A stretch of 64,000 nucleotides of DNA, from assembly GCA_028564705.1 (NCBI GenBank), contig JAPXFQ010002100.1, positions 53,363-117,362 of the forward strand, given 5' to 3'. Of the stretch, positions 1 to 11,800 are shown piece after piece. A model generated the notes under the pieces. It was not told the origin of the DNA, did not search any database, and worked only from the letters and a program-made list of their open reading frames with translations. Every line of letters starts with the position of its first letter. Positions within the stretch are counted from its first letter, which is position 1. Both the position numbers and the translations under genes were made by a program. The stretch is from Apricaphanius iberus (Eukaryota > Chordata > Actinopteri > Cyprinodontiformes > Aphaniidae).

Positions 1-395
1 TTGCGCAAACGGCACAGCGTCGCAAAAACAGGCTCAGGCTGATCTATCAACACGGCGCAGAGCGCATTGCGCCTGTTAAACCCACATCGAGACGCACGCA
101 ATCCTTTTAGCGCTTTTGCCCCTGATGAATATGCAATCTGGACGTTTCTTTAAGAAGACGTAAGATATCGGTAGGAGAACAGCAAAGAAGTCGGCGTTCC
201 AGGCGCAGTGTGATTTACTAAGTATAAACATGATTGCGGCGGCTATTTTATCGTCTATTTTTAGCACTTCTGAAAAGCATGTCTTAATTTTGCGCTACCA
301 CATTCAACTTGACATTATTATTGACAAACAAAAATTCACACATAAACTAAGAGTAACTAACAGTCTAATGGCCATAAACCTGACAGTTATGTAAC
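1..395. repeat. Dispersed repeat, copy 1 of an inverted pair
   Basis: This segment is similar to the reverse complement of about 3655-4030. Shared landmarks include the block around 105-130 (TTTTAGCGCTTTTGCCCCTG) and the block around 355-380 (ATGGCCATAAACCTGA). It is rich in short GCGCAA/GCGC words, as many fish DNA-transposon relics are, but I see no terminal repeat or target duplication. The left edge may lie outside the window. No supported gene is present. Confidence 0.55.
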
Positions 396-1280
396 TATTT
401 ACCAGTTTTTTCCCCCAAAGACGCATCATAACTCGCGCACATGATCCTAGTGGATCCTCATTAGTTTCTCACATAGTGGTTAACCTTCCTGGAGTCCAAT
501 TAATAAAATGTAGTAATCATATACAATACCAGACTGATAATTGGCATTATATGTCACATTTTAAAAACAAAATTCACACATGCTGCAGTTTTAATCAGTC
601 TAACCCGATAATACAAAGTGTGCATGCAGCAGAGAGCAGCGCATTTATGCCGCACAGAACAGAATTCACAGCATTTTAGCCGAATTTTTGTGCCAAAAAC
701 GCATCACGGATCCATGCGCATTATTCCTCCTCTCTCTAAACGTGGTGCAGCTCGCAGTAGCGGCAGCAAACTCCTCAATTGAATACCGATGCTTGCGCCT
801 GTTGAGAATCTTAGTAAATCACCCGCAAATTAAGGACAACCCACTCGCGCAAATTTTTAGCGCCGCACGTAATTTTTTCGGTCATTATCATTAATCTTGA
901 TAAATGAGCCCCATAGGTTTTAATATGTTTTTGATATAGGTTTTTAATACATGTACCTTCTATATAATTGGCTGTTTTCCTATATTATAGGTACATATGC
1001 CAGTGCAAACCACAGAGCCAGCTGGCACACTCCGGAAAAAGAATGCATGTATGTATAAATATATATTTATCAGATTCATCTGATTGCACTTCATCTTCTG
1101 TTTATTCACGATTTTAGATGTTGCTTGTGTCCAAATGATCACAGTATTTTAAAAGAAAAAAATGCTTCCAGGCATGGAAAAAACATTTGTTTGAAATTGT
1201 AGCTTTTGCATCAAGATCTTTAATCAAAGATTAGATCCTTGAGGGAAGATAAAAAGACCCAAATTTAACATGAAAAGTGA
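396..1280. other. Intergenic DNA, no gene seen
   Basis: A+T-rich sequence with only short chance frames. The part from about 590 to 870 is again rich in GCGCA-type words and may belong to the same relic as 1-395. Nothing else recognisable. Confidence 0.5.
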
Positions 1281-1918
1281 CTACTTTTAAAAGACTGCTG
1301 CACTGGTTACCAGCTGAATATGAGACCCCGGCGTTGAGCCAAACATCGGTTCATGCTGCAGGATTTCCTCCGGCCGTAGTGATAGCTTGTAGGTCAGGAA
1401 ACTGCTTAGAGTCTTTCAATCTGTTGATCACTTCAGTTGGAGAAATGTTGCCTGATTTCAAAACTTTGGCTGAAGTGGAAATTATTTCCCGTCTCCAGTG
1501 TGGCAGCGGAGCGCGGATTCAGCCTCCAGGCCAACATCTACCCCCCACTGATTCTTGTGTTTTATCTGTTTTAGATTTACATACTTTTACATAATTTTCT
1601 TTAATTATTTACCTAAATTGCTGGTTTACTCAAGACGTAACTAATATGACTACGCTTTTTTTTCTTTTGAAAATACTGTTATTGCTTTTAATCAAATGCT
1701 AAATATTTTGATTAATTTATTCTCTTGTTTTATATGTTTCTAATTTCCAAACTTTATGACTTTTTATGATTTAATTACTAAATGTTTTCTTTTAGTAATT
1801 CTCTGTTTTAATTTTCATATTTTTATCATTTGTTTGGTTTCTTTACCACTGAATCATGTAAAGCGCCTTGAATTGCCTTGTGTGCAAAAGTGTGCTATAG
1901 AAATAAAATTGCCTTGGG
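1281..1918 (+). mobile_element. 5'-truncated LINE 3' end (Rex1-like), copy A
   Basis: It begins with a frame reading LLHWLPAEYE near 1297-1326, the motif typical of the end of fish Rex1/CR1-type ORF2. It ends with an A+T-rich tail that stops at ATAAAATTGCCTTG near 1903-1918. The same tail closes the copy at 4138-4531, so the 3' boundary is supported by two copies. The middle (about 1490-1550) holds a block shared with an unnamed family also seen at 46895-47340. The coding part is far too short and degraded to function. Confidence 0.65.
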
Positions 1919-3654
1919 GATAAAAATCATAAACCTCTGCAGCAATCCGACTATTTCAGTATTTCAGTTCCATGTGGAGCAGGAAGAAGTTGTGAGAATG
2001 CGTTCAGGCCAAGGCAGGTGAACCGTTCGTATTTTAAGGACATTAAATTTCAACGTTTATATTTAGTTTGATATTGATTTAAATGATGTTAAAAACCTAA
2101 ATATTAATATATTGAATATGTTATAATAAAAGAGATATGTGTATAAATAGTTTTTGACCAGATTTCTTTGACCTCTTTGGTCAAAATGACAGACAATAAA
2201 ATCATTTCCTGACCTCTGATATTAACAGAAAAGAAGTGAGCCAGGAACCAAACCTTGTGGTACACCTGTGTTCATTTTTTAAAACGATTATCTTTCACCA
2301 CCACTGACAACACATTGCTCATCGTTTATGGTGGATTGAAGATATGATTTTAAACCACTTAAACCTTATTCCGCAAAATAGAAGAATCTTTAAAAACTAT
2401 TAGGTTACAAAACATCTGAATTTCAGAATAGTTCATACATGAAGTGTTGTATAAAAGTGCAGGCGTGAAATCAAAGCCTGAGGGGATCTATGGTGTGGGC
2501 GGTTGTTAGTTCAGCCTGACCCAGCATGTGTTGATGGAGAAAGAAGTGTTATTCATCCCCTGTTGTTTGTTAGATCTGCCGCTACTGTAACCATTACCAT
2601 CAACCGCTGTTATCGCCAAGCGTTTCCGGAGGACTGAGGCCGAGGGCAGACAGTGAGGGGGCATCACTCCAGTGGCCGTCTGGGAGCTTTGCGGCATATC
2701 TTAAAATCCGTACAGTGAGTCATTACATGGACCTGCGCTCTAATACTCCACCAATTTACTTGGACCTTACGCTCAGCTCCAGAGAGGCCGGCTCTTAATG
2801 ATCCCTGTCATTTCTAAAATGTGAACAGGCGGTAGGTCGTTTCATTTTATGGAAACTGTCTGCCGAGCCGTGCTATGGAATTAGAGGAAAACCGGTTTCT
2901 ATTTTTAAAAATGGAGGCAAAACCTTCCACCTGACTGGACCTTTGCATCGTTTTGTGATCAGCCCATGTGTAGTAACAACCAGCAACACCCAGCATGCTT
3001 AAAAATAATCTAACTAGTTATTAAAAATGCTCAGCACAAATATATGCAGGGTGTGAGATGTGTAGGTTTGAGCAGAAAAACACAGAATAAACAAATCTGA
3101 GAGGGAGAGACTACGCTGCTGTGTCAATCACCGGATATTTTTAGAGACGGCTGGTTTGCTCGGCATCAGCATGCGTTACCTGGTGAACCAAAAAGCAGCA
3201 TGGTTTTAAAAATAATGAGCACAGAATGGGACATGAAATTAGCTGCAGTGATGGGGAGAATGAATAAGGAAACAGAAGAAAAAATTGCTTGTTTAGGATA
3301 AATAATTTAAAGTTTAGTAGAACTAACTTAAAACCAAAAATTATGAAAGAAACATACAAGGTGTTCTCAAGATGTAAGAGTTTTAGTTTGTGGGTCTTTT
3401 TCTTAAAATGAAAGTACATATTTGCTCCAGGTGTAGGAGTTGTAAATGATATAAGAGTTAGTTTTATGTCTAAATGACATATCTAAACTATAGTGCAAGA
3501 AAACTCCAAAATGGAGCCATACTGGAAATGCTACGTGTAAAAACTAAATAGTACTCCAACATCCTCGTTAAGCGGCAGTTAAATTGTTGGGTTGTGGTAT
3601 TGTTGATGATGCTACATTCCATTAACTGGAAAACGGGAAGATTAGAAGCTCATC
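1919..3654. other. Intergenic DNA, no gene seen
   Basis: Mostly unique-looking A+T-rich sequence. A short block at about 1945-2030 (TTCAGTTCCATGTGGAGCAG) is shared with about 47288-47340 and, inverted, near 55250-55285. No frame has recognisable similarity. Confidence 0.5.
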
Positions 3655-4030
3655 AGGTTTATGGCCATTAGAGTGTTAGTTACTATCAGGATACATTGTG
3701 TGTGAATGACACTTTTTTGTTTCTCAATAATAAACGTATGTAGAATGTGGTTGTGCAAAGTTAGCACATGCCTTTAAGAGACGGTAAAAATAGACGCTAA
3801 AATAGCCGGCACAAACATTTACACGTTTAGTAAATCACGATGTGCCTCGATCGCCTCCTTCTTTGCCTGTTCTCCTCCCAATATTTTACGCCCAAAATTG
3901 CTTGTTCATCAGGGGGAAAAGCGCTAAATGGATTGCGTGTGCGCAATGCTGTCTATGCCATGTGAGCAAATCAGCTGTAGCCTGTTTTAGCGACGCTGTG
4001 CGCTTTGTGCCGGTTTAAGCAAGCGCAAAC
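3655..4030. repeat. Dispersed repeat, copy 2 of an inverted pair
   Basis: Inverted relative of 1-395, sharing for example AAAGCGCTAAATGGATTGCG near 3919-3938 and TTTATGGCCATTAGAGTGTT near 3658. The two copies have diverged by substitutions and small indels, so this is not a recent duplication. No protein and no clear terminal repeats. Confidence 0.55.
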
Positions 4031-4137
4031 AGTTGATAAATCAGGCGCATTGATTTTCCGTTATTATTTATGTTTGTTTAATGACTGTGAACATTTTGTG
4101 GGTTTCAGTTGTCTAGTATTTTCTTCGTTTAAAGAAC

Positions 4138-4531
4138 TAATGTCACAACAGGAGTTCGAAAAACTCCTCCATGCGTTCATCTTTAGTCGGATTGATTACT
4201 GCAACAGCGTCCTCACAGGACTACATAAAAAGCTCTTTTAAATCAAAGATTAAAACCATTTAGTGCTGCCTTTGAGTCCTAAATTACAGTTTCTATTCAA
4301 ATGTTTTCTTTTGATTTTCATGTTTTCTCGTGTTGTATCCGTTTTTAATCTTCATACTTTTACATACATTTTCTTTTATGCTTCAGTTACTAAATGCATT
4401 TCTATTAGTGATTATCTGTTTTAATTGTCATACTTTTATCATGTATTTGGTTTCTTTACCACTGAATCATGTAAAGCACTTTAAAATCCCTTGTGTTGAA
4501 AGTGTGCTATATAAATAAAATTGCCTTGCCA
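4138..4531 (+). mobile_element. 5'-truncated LINE 3' end (Rex1-like), copy B
   Basis: The frame at the left reads LLHAFIFSRIDYCNSVLTGL (about 4168-4227), matching the RxDYCN(S)xLxGL motif near the end of fish Rex1/CR1 ORF2. An A+T-rich untranslated tail follows and ends in ATAAAATTGCCTTGCC. That tail is nearly the same as copy A at about 1690-1918. It is a dead 5'-truncated copy, as is usual for target-primed insertion. Confidence 0.7.
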
Positions 4532-5139
4532 TGAAGAACGAGAATATTTATTTTAGCTTTTCTTTTGTATTTGAACAAGGTAAATATAACATTGTTTTGG
4601 ATTATTGGACGGGAGAAATGGGTTTAGCTACGAATGGAAAACATAAACAAGGATCTGACAACAGAGAGACTCAACCAATGAGTATTTATACTGAGCAGTC
4701 TGTCTACTGAATGGTACACAGCTGAGTTAAAATGAACAGATACGGAAGAACTGTTTAAAGCTAGAGGCTCAGAGGAACACTTGGAAACCCACAGAGGAGC
4801 TGGTGCATTTCTCCAGCAGTCATTGGCAGAGGCAGAATACGTGCCGGACAGGTCGCTGTCCATCACAGGACAGTATAGAGTCACACAGGACAAATGACCA
4901 AGCCCACACTCATACTTACGGAAAATTGATATTAGAATAATCCTTCATTGCCCGCATAGAGGAGATTCAGCTGGAACAGCAGCAAAGTGACAGGTAGAAG
5001 AAGCATTTAGGTAAGTAAGTATAAAAAGCAGAAGAAAAATATATGTACATTAAGGACAAAACTACAAAACCAAAGTACTGTGCGGGTATTAATCAGATTT
5101 GTAAGTGTGACTGGGTGGGATAAAAAAAAAGGTATTTAT
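4532..5139. other. Intergenic DNA, no gene seen
   Basis: No recognisable frame or repeat; only short chance frames on both strands. Confidence 0.45.
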
Positions 5140-5640
5140 ACAATTCTAATTTATTTATTTATAAAGCGCCAGTTCACAACAAATGTCATTTCAATACAAT
5201 TATCCAAACGTTCCAATCATTTAAAAGTTTCCTATGTCAGGAATCCCAGCAGATTGTGCTGAGTCATCGGCGTGAGGTAGTGCCCGGATCATGCAGACTC
5301 CAACCACAGCAATTCCTCATACTGAGCAAGCATGTAGCGACAGCGGAGAGGAAAAACTCCCCTTTTACAGGGAGATCTTATAACCCCAGCATTAAAGGAC
5401 CTTCATTGGCTCCCGGTTTCATACCGAATAAACTATAAGATCCTGACGTTCACTTTTAAAGCCTCTACTGCCCCGCGTCTGTGGAGTTCCCTGCCCACTT
5501 TTAGGAAACGGCTGAAGTCTTTTTTCTTCTCAGCTTTAATTCATTTTAACTCGGCTGTTTTATCTTTTGCCTTTTACTTTGCCTTTCCATGCTTCCAGGT
5601 TATTGAATTTTGTCTGTCGTTTTATTGTGAAGCACTTTGT
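5140..5640 (+). mobile_element. Composite of teleost interspersed repeat and LINE ORF2 end
   Basis: The left part (5140-5385) shares with 11355-11600 a TTTATTTATAAAGCGCC-type start and a segment around AAGCATGTAGCGACAG. The right part (about 5390-5560) reads LHWLPVSYRINYKILTFTFK, followed by APRLWSSLP and FRKRLKSFFF, the typical carboxy end of a fish Rex1-like reverse-transcriptase protein. No complete gene remains. Confidence 0.65.
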
Positions 5641-6389
5641 TCGGCTCCAAATCTCCAAGGGCTCTCTGTTACCTACGCAAGGATGCAAAGAGTAGAGCCC
5701 TGTTTTTTTAACTATCCTTCCCTGTCAATGGAGAACGTCTGCATCTGATTTATCAGTTTCAGTAACAGACAGATATTGCTTCACCAGAACGGGGCTCTAC
5801 AGTCGCTGTAATCAGTATTTAATGCTGCGTTTGGCCACTACATGCTTTAAATTGAAAGGATAACGTATCTAATCTGTTCTTTTGCCGATTTTGAACACAA
5901 GGAGGTGTAGGAAAACAAGAAAAAAGGGCTGCTGTGTTTTGTTTCGATGCGTTTCTCGAGGATTCTATGAGCTGCACTTCTAGTAAAAAGATTTACAGCT
6001 TAAATCAGAACTTACTTTCTCTCGTTCATTGCTACTTGAGTAAGAAATGCGTTCATAAGCCTAGAAAAAAACGGAAATGACGCTGTGATAGTAGGCAGAG
6101 ACACCATGAAAAGTTAGCGCCCCCTGCTGTTCTGGTCGAGCAATGCTGAAAAAACAATAGAGAGTGGAGAGGAAAAAATGGAGAACCATAAACGAAAAAC
6201 ATCCTTCGTGTTCGTCGTCGACTGTCTTTATTTCGCTTACAGTTTGATTCGAGGAAGTTTTCTGGTTTTGGTGGCTTCGTTGTATACTGGTCCTTCTCAT
6301 AAGTTGAATTTTACCGCTTTTTATTTAAATATGTCTACCGCGGGGCACATTTTCCTTCAGGTGCGGGAGAGTGTGTGGGTCCCCTTCAC
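5641..6389. other. Intergenic DNA, no gene seen
   Basis: Two short frames overlap on opposite strands at about 6061-6396. Neither has a recognisable domain. Confidence 0.45.
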
Positions 6390-6610
6390 TTTCTGAGTAA
6401 AGCCAATTGAGTCTAAGATAATATTAAAGGCTGCAGTTAAGCTATCACCTTCAGTGTTCACATGAACATTGAAATCCCCTGCTATAATTACCTTAGTGTT
6501 AAATACTAAATCAGATAATTTTTTTTTAGATCTGTTCCAAGGTCTGGTGGACGATATAAAACCACAAACAGAAGTGGTTTTAATGTTTTGCAGCTTGGAT
6601 CAGAAAAAGT
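6390..6610 (-). mobile_element. LINE endonuclease-domain fragment
   Basis: Read on the minus strand, about 6405-6482 gives GDFNVHVNTEGDSLTAAFN followed by ILDSIGF. The GDFN motif is the catalytic Asp/Asn region of apurinic-type endonucleases in fish non-LTR retrotransposons such as Rex1. The frame is lost on both sides, so this is a fragment of a dead copy. Confidence 0.65.
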
Positions 6611-6737
6611 ACGAAATAAATGCGGTCTAATCCGACCATTTTCTCATAGTGCGTGTCACAACTGGTTGGCTGCTGATTTCTGCTGTCAGAAATCTCGTGC
6701 TTCTACGCGCCGTTTGAAAAACTGAATTACTGTGTAT

Positions 6738-7277
6738 TGTTGAATTAAATAATTATCATAATTAATTCAATGCATGTTCAAGCAGAGACAAAATGGAGCC
6801 AATTTCCAGTTTAACATTTATTTTGAACAGATTAACAAATTGCAGTTTTACAGAGGAATTTGCCCCCGTCGTTCCCCTGTGGTCCAGATTTAAAGAAATC
6901 TGAACAATTAAATGATCTTCATTTCACAGCTTTATAGACAACCGGGCCTCTAGGCGTTTCTAATCTCTCCAATCAGAACATTTTCATACAGTGTCTTAGC
7001 CCTTATTGGCTGTCAGAAAATTATACAGTCATATGGGTGAGACGTCTTTTCTTAAAAGCTCATTCTGAGTTTTATGGTTTTATGGCAACACACTAAATCT
7101 ACAGACATCCTGTTTTTTACAGCTTGCAATAAAACTCACCCCAGAGTTTTATGACTTAAAAGCTTACCTCCATAAACAATAGTGACAGACATATATTTTA
7201 CAACCATGCAAACTATATAAACAGACTTTTACCTTCTGAATAATAAAAGTTTAAACTCTCTGCAGAATAACACCACA
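6738..7277 (-). mobile_element. Solo LTR, same family as the 31273-38199 element
   Basis: The reverse complement of this segment aligns from end to end with the 568-bp LTR at 31273-31840, with many substitutions and small gaps. It starts TGTTGAATT and ends CACCACA, so the minus-strand element runs TGTGG to CAACA as in the full element. The four bases GTAT occur directly before (6734-6737) and after (7278-7281), a 4-bp target duplication. No internal region is attached, so this is what remains after recombination between two LTRs. Confidence 0.9.
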
Positions 7278-7281
7278 GTAT

Positions 7282-9020
7282 ATAATCACTCCTCACCTGT
7301 CAAAGACAACCCACCATTTCCAGGTCATTCTAATGTCTGGCCAACCCGCAGTATAGTTACAGGATGAGTCGGCGCGGTTTGCAACTGCTAACAGGTTTTT
7401 CACAGACCATAGAAATGGTTTAACTTTTTAACAAAGAGGCAGAATATTTCCCTTTTAAACTAAACTCAAAGTCCTACAGATCAATACATTTAGTTTGTTA
7501 GATTGCTTGGATTATATCTGTGGTGACAGTTTTTGTTGAACTCAGTAAAGTAATGATATTTATATATGACACCTTCTAAAAATGTCAGCCTGACTCTGAC
7601 TTGTTAGCAGGAACACTTTGTCCGTCCGTCCGTTGAGTCAGAGAAAAAAATCATTTTAACCTGAAGATTTGAGCATCAAAAAGCATAAATGGAAGAGAAG
7701 TAACCCCTTTAAAATGTTTGACAATTAATCAGAACTATAAAACACTGATCAGCCAGCCTCAAGTCAAACGTTTGCAGTGGAGAAGACATGAAGGTCCAGA
7801 TCTGCCTTAGAGAAAAACTCAGGAACACACACACGTCTTCTCTGGTGCTGATTTGTTATCACTGCCTCTCCAGGGTCACTGCTTCTGTGTGATTGGTTGC
7901 CACACTGTAATTTAGAGGAAGTGCAACGTTGCTATGCCGACACCAGTCAAGGCCGGAGATGGAGAGGATGAAAAAGAGAGCGATGCGTTGCACATATTGA
8001 TTCCTTTACAGTAACTTCCAGCCAGTCAGGGCTTCCTGGTGAAATTAAAAAGGTGATAAAACGGCAAAAAGCGCGAACCAAACGGTGTAACTTTCATGCA
8101 AGCAGGAGAGACTTTCTACAGAACTACTGTACACCCGGAGAAAGCAGCCCAGTGGGTACATTAAACGGTTCAAGCAAAGCCCATTTACTAAATATATTGT
8201 TCCAATTTAATAGAAGGCCTGAATCTAAGGTCAGAAATATGACTGTTTTAGTTTTCAATTGTGAGTTTTTTTAACTTGATGTCTTCAAATTGTCAGTTGG
8301 AGCATTGTACATTACAAAGCTGTTGGCGACATCTTTTTTACTTATCTCCGTCTGTATTATTTATTGCTGGTTATGGAAGCGTGTTTCTAATGCCTTAATC
8401 TTTCTCTTTTTTTATCCCCTTCACCTCAGACTGGAACAAACACGGATGATTATCTGTGGAATACCCGTCACTTTTGGATGCATTTGTGTTTTAAAACATC
8501 TTTTGTGTTAGATGTCAACTACCCAAAACCATTTGCACAGATTCATTGCTTCATTCAGACAGTCATCTTTAAAATCCCAGAACATAAATCAAATGCTGTA
8601 AGCCTAATGAGGGCTCAGATGGCTGTGATGTAAGGTTGATGTTTTGCTGACTAAACTACACAAGGGTTAGTATAATTTGGACATTTACTAAGCGTAAGGT
8701 ACAGTTCTTCCATTGGTATTGTGTTAGGAATTTTAAAGAAAATCTTTTTTTTATTTAGATTTGTAATTGCCCTGAGAAAATTACATTCACGTGAACAAAA
8801 TCAGCAGTCTTTTATTCTAAATGAATTATAAGTAATGTGTGTTTTGTGTTTTCATTATGTTTTTTCATTGAATTTTGATTTCTATGTATGTTTTTTTATA
8901 TTAAAGATGACTTATCTGTTCAGTAAAGAATTGAATGAGACATGACATATGTCATTTGGTTGTTTTTTTTGTCAGCATTTTCTTAATTTTATTTTTTATC
9001 CGTAACAAAATTATTGTATA
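7282..9020. other. Intergenic DNA, no gene seen
   Basis: A+T-rich sequence with short frames of 73 codons at most (8053-8274 and 8290-8511) that show no recognisable domain. A short CCGT run is present near 7621-7635. Confidence 0.45.
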
Positions 9021-9024
9021 GTTG

Positions 9025-9235
9025 GTTTGATTTTAACCCAGCGGGGTAGGGTTATGAGTTTGACTCAAGATATTGAGTTTTATTTTCTAACCCAAATATG
9101 GGTTAAAATGACCCAAGTTGGGGTATTTTTAACCCAGCCGTTTTAAAGGTTGAATATGGAACAAGGGCACCAAAGCGACATCTAGTGTGTGGAAGTTGTA
9201 GTTGCAATAACAAAACGTAATTTTAGGCCGTCTGG
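9025..9235. repeat. AACCCA-rich repeat followed by a block shared with 56910-57000
   Basis: Positions 9035-9145 carry several forward and inverted AACCCA/TGGGTT words (for example AACCCAAATATGGGTT), forming short hairpins typical of small fish DNA transposons. Next to it, TTAAAGGTTGAATATGGAAC (about 9144) through 9225 matches the reverse complement of about 56915-57000. The shared block starts with TTAA in both copies. No protein is present. Confidence 0.5.
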
Positions 9236-9651
9236 ATGCCAGTTCTGTAGCTGTGACCAGTCACCATCATGTCCATCGCTGGCATCGGGTAGCTACAGGG
9301 TAAGGACTATTTTTCTAATAAGTTTAAAATGCTACTTGAAAAATAATTATAACAAAATATGGGTCAAAGGCACCAGTAAGTTTTTGTACCTGTCCTCTTT
9401 GCCTCTTATTTTGGTAGCTTAGTGGTATCCTCCACTCCTCTTGGTGATGTCCTCTATAAATGTCATAATTTATACTTTAGAATTTACATAAACATCTGAC
9501 AGATTTCACAGCGTGTGTTTTTGACTGAGGTGTTACATAAAGAAATTAAGGTAAGTAAAGATTAGGTAACAATATTATAATAAGAACCTTGTTTGAAATA
9601 GATTTGGCTAAAAGAAAAGTTTGGTTCTGTCTATACTACAAGGTACTTATT

Positions 9652-10286
9652 ACAACGGAGTATTTGGGTCATCGTAAAGAACACAAAAAAAATTGGGAGT
9701 AAATTTCCACCCAAAAAACTCAGAAATTCTCTCTCACAAAAGTCGTAAAATTACGAGTTAACAGACAGAAATTTTGAGATTAATTTCAGATATTTTCTAA
9801 GGAAAAAAAAAATCTAATTCTCTGATATAGAAAAGTAGAACATTTGCGAGAAGAAACTAAAAACTTTCTATGATTGAAGGCATTTTTTACAATTTTCTAC
9901 CTTTACAATGTCAGAAATATCTTGGTTTAGATATCGAAAATGTATGCCTTTAATTATAAAAATGTCTTAGTTTTTTCTCTCAAATTCTCTTGTTTATCAG
10001 AGAATTACGCTTTTTTTCCTAGAAAATATCTGAAATTAATCTTTCTGTCTTATAATTTGTAATCTTACGACTTTTGTGACAGAGAATTTCCGATTTTTTT
10101 TCTGGAAAAGAATCTCAGAAATTTTGAGTTTTTACTCGTAATTTTGCTACTTTTTGACATCAGAGATATACTGTTTTTTTCTGGAAAATATGTGATCTTT
10201 ATCTCAGAATTTCCGTGTTTTTTGGGTGGAAATTTACTCCAAAATATTTTATTATTTTTTTTACAATGGCCCTAATACTCTGTTGT
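9652..10286. mobile_element. Foldback MITE with long terminal inverted repeats
   Basis: The left end (ACAACGGAGTATTTGGGTCA) and the inverted right end (ACAACAGAGTATTAGGGCCA) pair over about 80 bases, including the shared GGAGTAAATTTCCACCC. The interior holds further inverted blocks, so most of the element can fold on itself. The flanks GTACTTATT (9643-9651) and ATACTTATA (10287-10295) agree at 7 of 9 positions, which would suit a Mutator-like 9-bp duplication but is not proof. There is no coding capacity. Confidence 0.65.
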
Positions 10287-10339
10287 ATACTTATACAATA
10301 ATAACAGGGTTAAATAGAATTGCATTACTAAAAAGAGAA

Positions 10340-10560
10340 TAATATATAATTTTCATAAACTAAAACTAGACTAAATGTCATCAGTTTTCGTCGACTAAAA
10401 CTAAACGAAAATAGTCATGGATAATTCTGACTAAAATAAAACTAAAATGCTCAGAATTTTAGTTGAATAAAACTTGAAAAGACTAAAAAGAGTATGAACA
10501 TGACTAAAACTAAAATGACAGCTTGACACAAAGACTAGACTAAAACTAAAACTAAAACAG
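10340..10560. repeat. Degenerate GACTAAAACTAAA-word repeat
   Basis: The segment is built from repeated ACTAAAACTAAA-type words interrupted by unique bases (examples near 10363, 10396, 10434, 10502 and 10540). This type of sequence is common at the ends of fish DNA transposons. No boundaries or target duplication were found. Confidence 0.5.
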
Positions 10561-11354
10561 GCGGAAAGGCTGTGCAAACAAAAATGGTAGAAAGACAAAA
10601 TATTAGGACAGAAGCATTAATGAATGGGAGCTACAAACTGGCCCACACAGAGATTTACTTGCTTTTTCCTACTTCTCAGAGAGAAACGTGAGATGTGTCA
10701 TTGTCACATAAACTGGAAACACGTCAAAGACTGTTTACCATCATGTGTGGGTTTTATGTTTCCTGCAGACTGACAGCAGCTCTGGATCACAACTACAAAC
10801 TCTATCCTGGAAGACATGCTGATCCATCCTCCCTAAAAAAGAAATAGATCCCAACTCAGTCAGAACCAGGACAGCAAACAGGTCCGATTCACTGTTATGG
10901 TCTGAGGTTGGACCCAGATGCAGACACAGAGAGGCATTATAAGAGTCAATTCTATTTTAATGAAATAGTATATAAACTTACGGCGGATTTGAATGACTCA
11001 CAATTGTCTGGTTGCAAGGAATCGAGGAACAGGAGGATCACATGGAAGAAGAGAGGCAGCGCAGAATGACTAAAGGAGAGGAGGATGCATACAGAGAAAG
11101 AGATGGAAACGACAAAGAAACCAGAGGAGGCGTTCAGAGATGAGTGATGAGTGGGGAGGCAGGATGCTGACAGAGAGAGGAAGGAGCTGGGGAAACAAAC
11201 TACGAGGAAGGAGAGGAATCCAATTAGAAGATAATAAAACGGGAAAGAATAACTACAGCTAAGCAATACAAAAATGAAGGTCAAAGTTCAAAACCCAAAT
11301 CCTGATGTTCACATCCAGTTCTGTAGAATCAACTTTGGTACAAATTCAGACTAA
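10561..11354. other. Intergenic DNA, no gene seen
   Basis: The purine-rich stretch at about 11000-11230 produces a 110-codon minus-strand frame that is mostly hydrophobic and low complexity. I do not treat it as a gene. Confidence 0.45.
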
Positions 11355-11800
11355 TCCAATTAATTTCAATTCAATTCAATTCAGTTTATTTATATAGCGC
11401 CGTTTCACAACAAATGTCATCTCAAGGCACTTTACAAGAAGAGTTATTACAATACAATGTTTAATGTAGGAATTAGAGAACCACGGAAGATTGCGTCGTG
11501 ACTTCTCAGCAACCCCTCAAACTGAGCAAGCACGAAGCGACAGTGGGAAGGAAAAAGTCCCTTTTCAACAGGAAGAAACCTCCGGCAGAACCAGGCTCAG
11601 CATCAGCGGTCATCTGCCGAGACCGTCTGGGGTTTGGAGAAGTCAGCAGAGACACAGAAAGAGCAACAGAACTGATGCAGAAGCAGAAGTTGGTAGCAGG
11701 ACATGGAGAAGTGTCCGTCACTGCAATGCCATCTTAGTCAGGGTCGTCAAGCAGGGCGGGTCAGGAGCACCTACTGTAGGAAGAGACTAAGAGAAAACAA
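11355..11800 (+). mobile_element. Teleost interspersed repeat, longer copy
   Basis: It starts with CAATTCAATTCAGTTTATTT and GCGCCGTTTCACAACAAATG. It continues through a segment whose frame reads GRKKSLFNRKKPPAEPGSAS, a familiar chance frame of an abundant fish retrotransposon-derived repeat. A shorter relative is at 5140-5385. Several overlapping frames on both strands are shadows of this repeat, not genes. Confidence 0.6.

Noticed and set aside
10952..11284. 110-codon hydrophobic frame that looks like a membrane protein
   Set aside because: Produced by a purine-rich low-complexity stretch read in antisense; no conserved motif.
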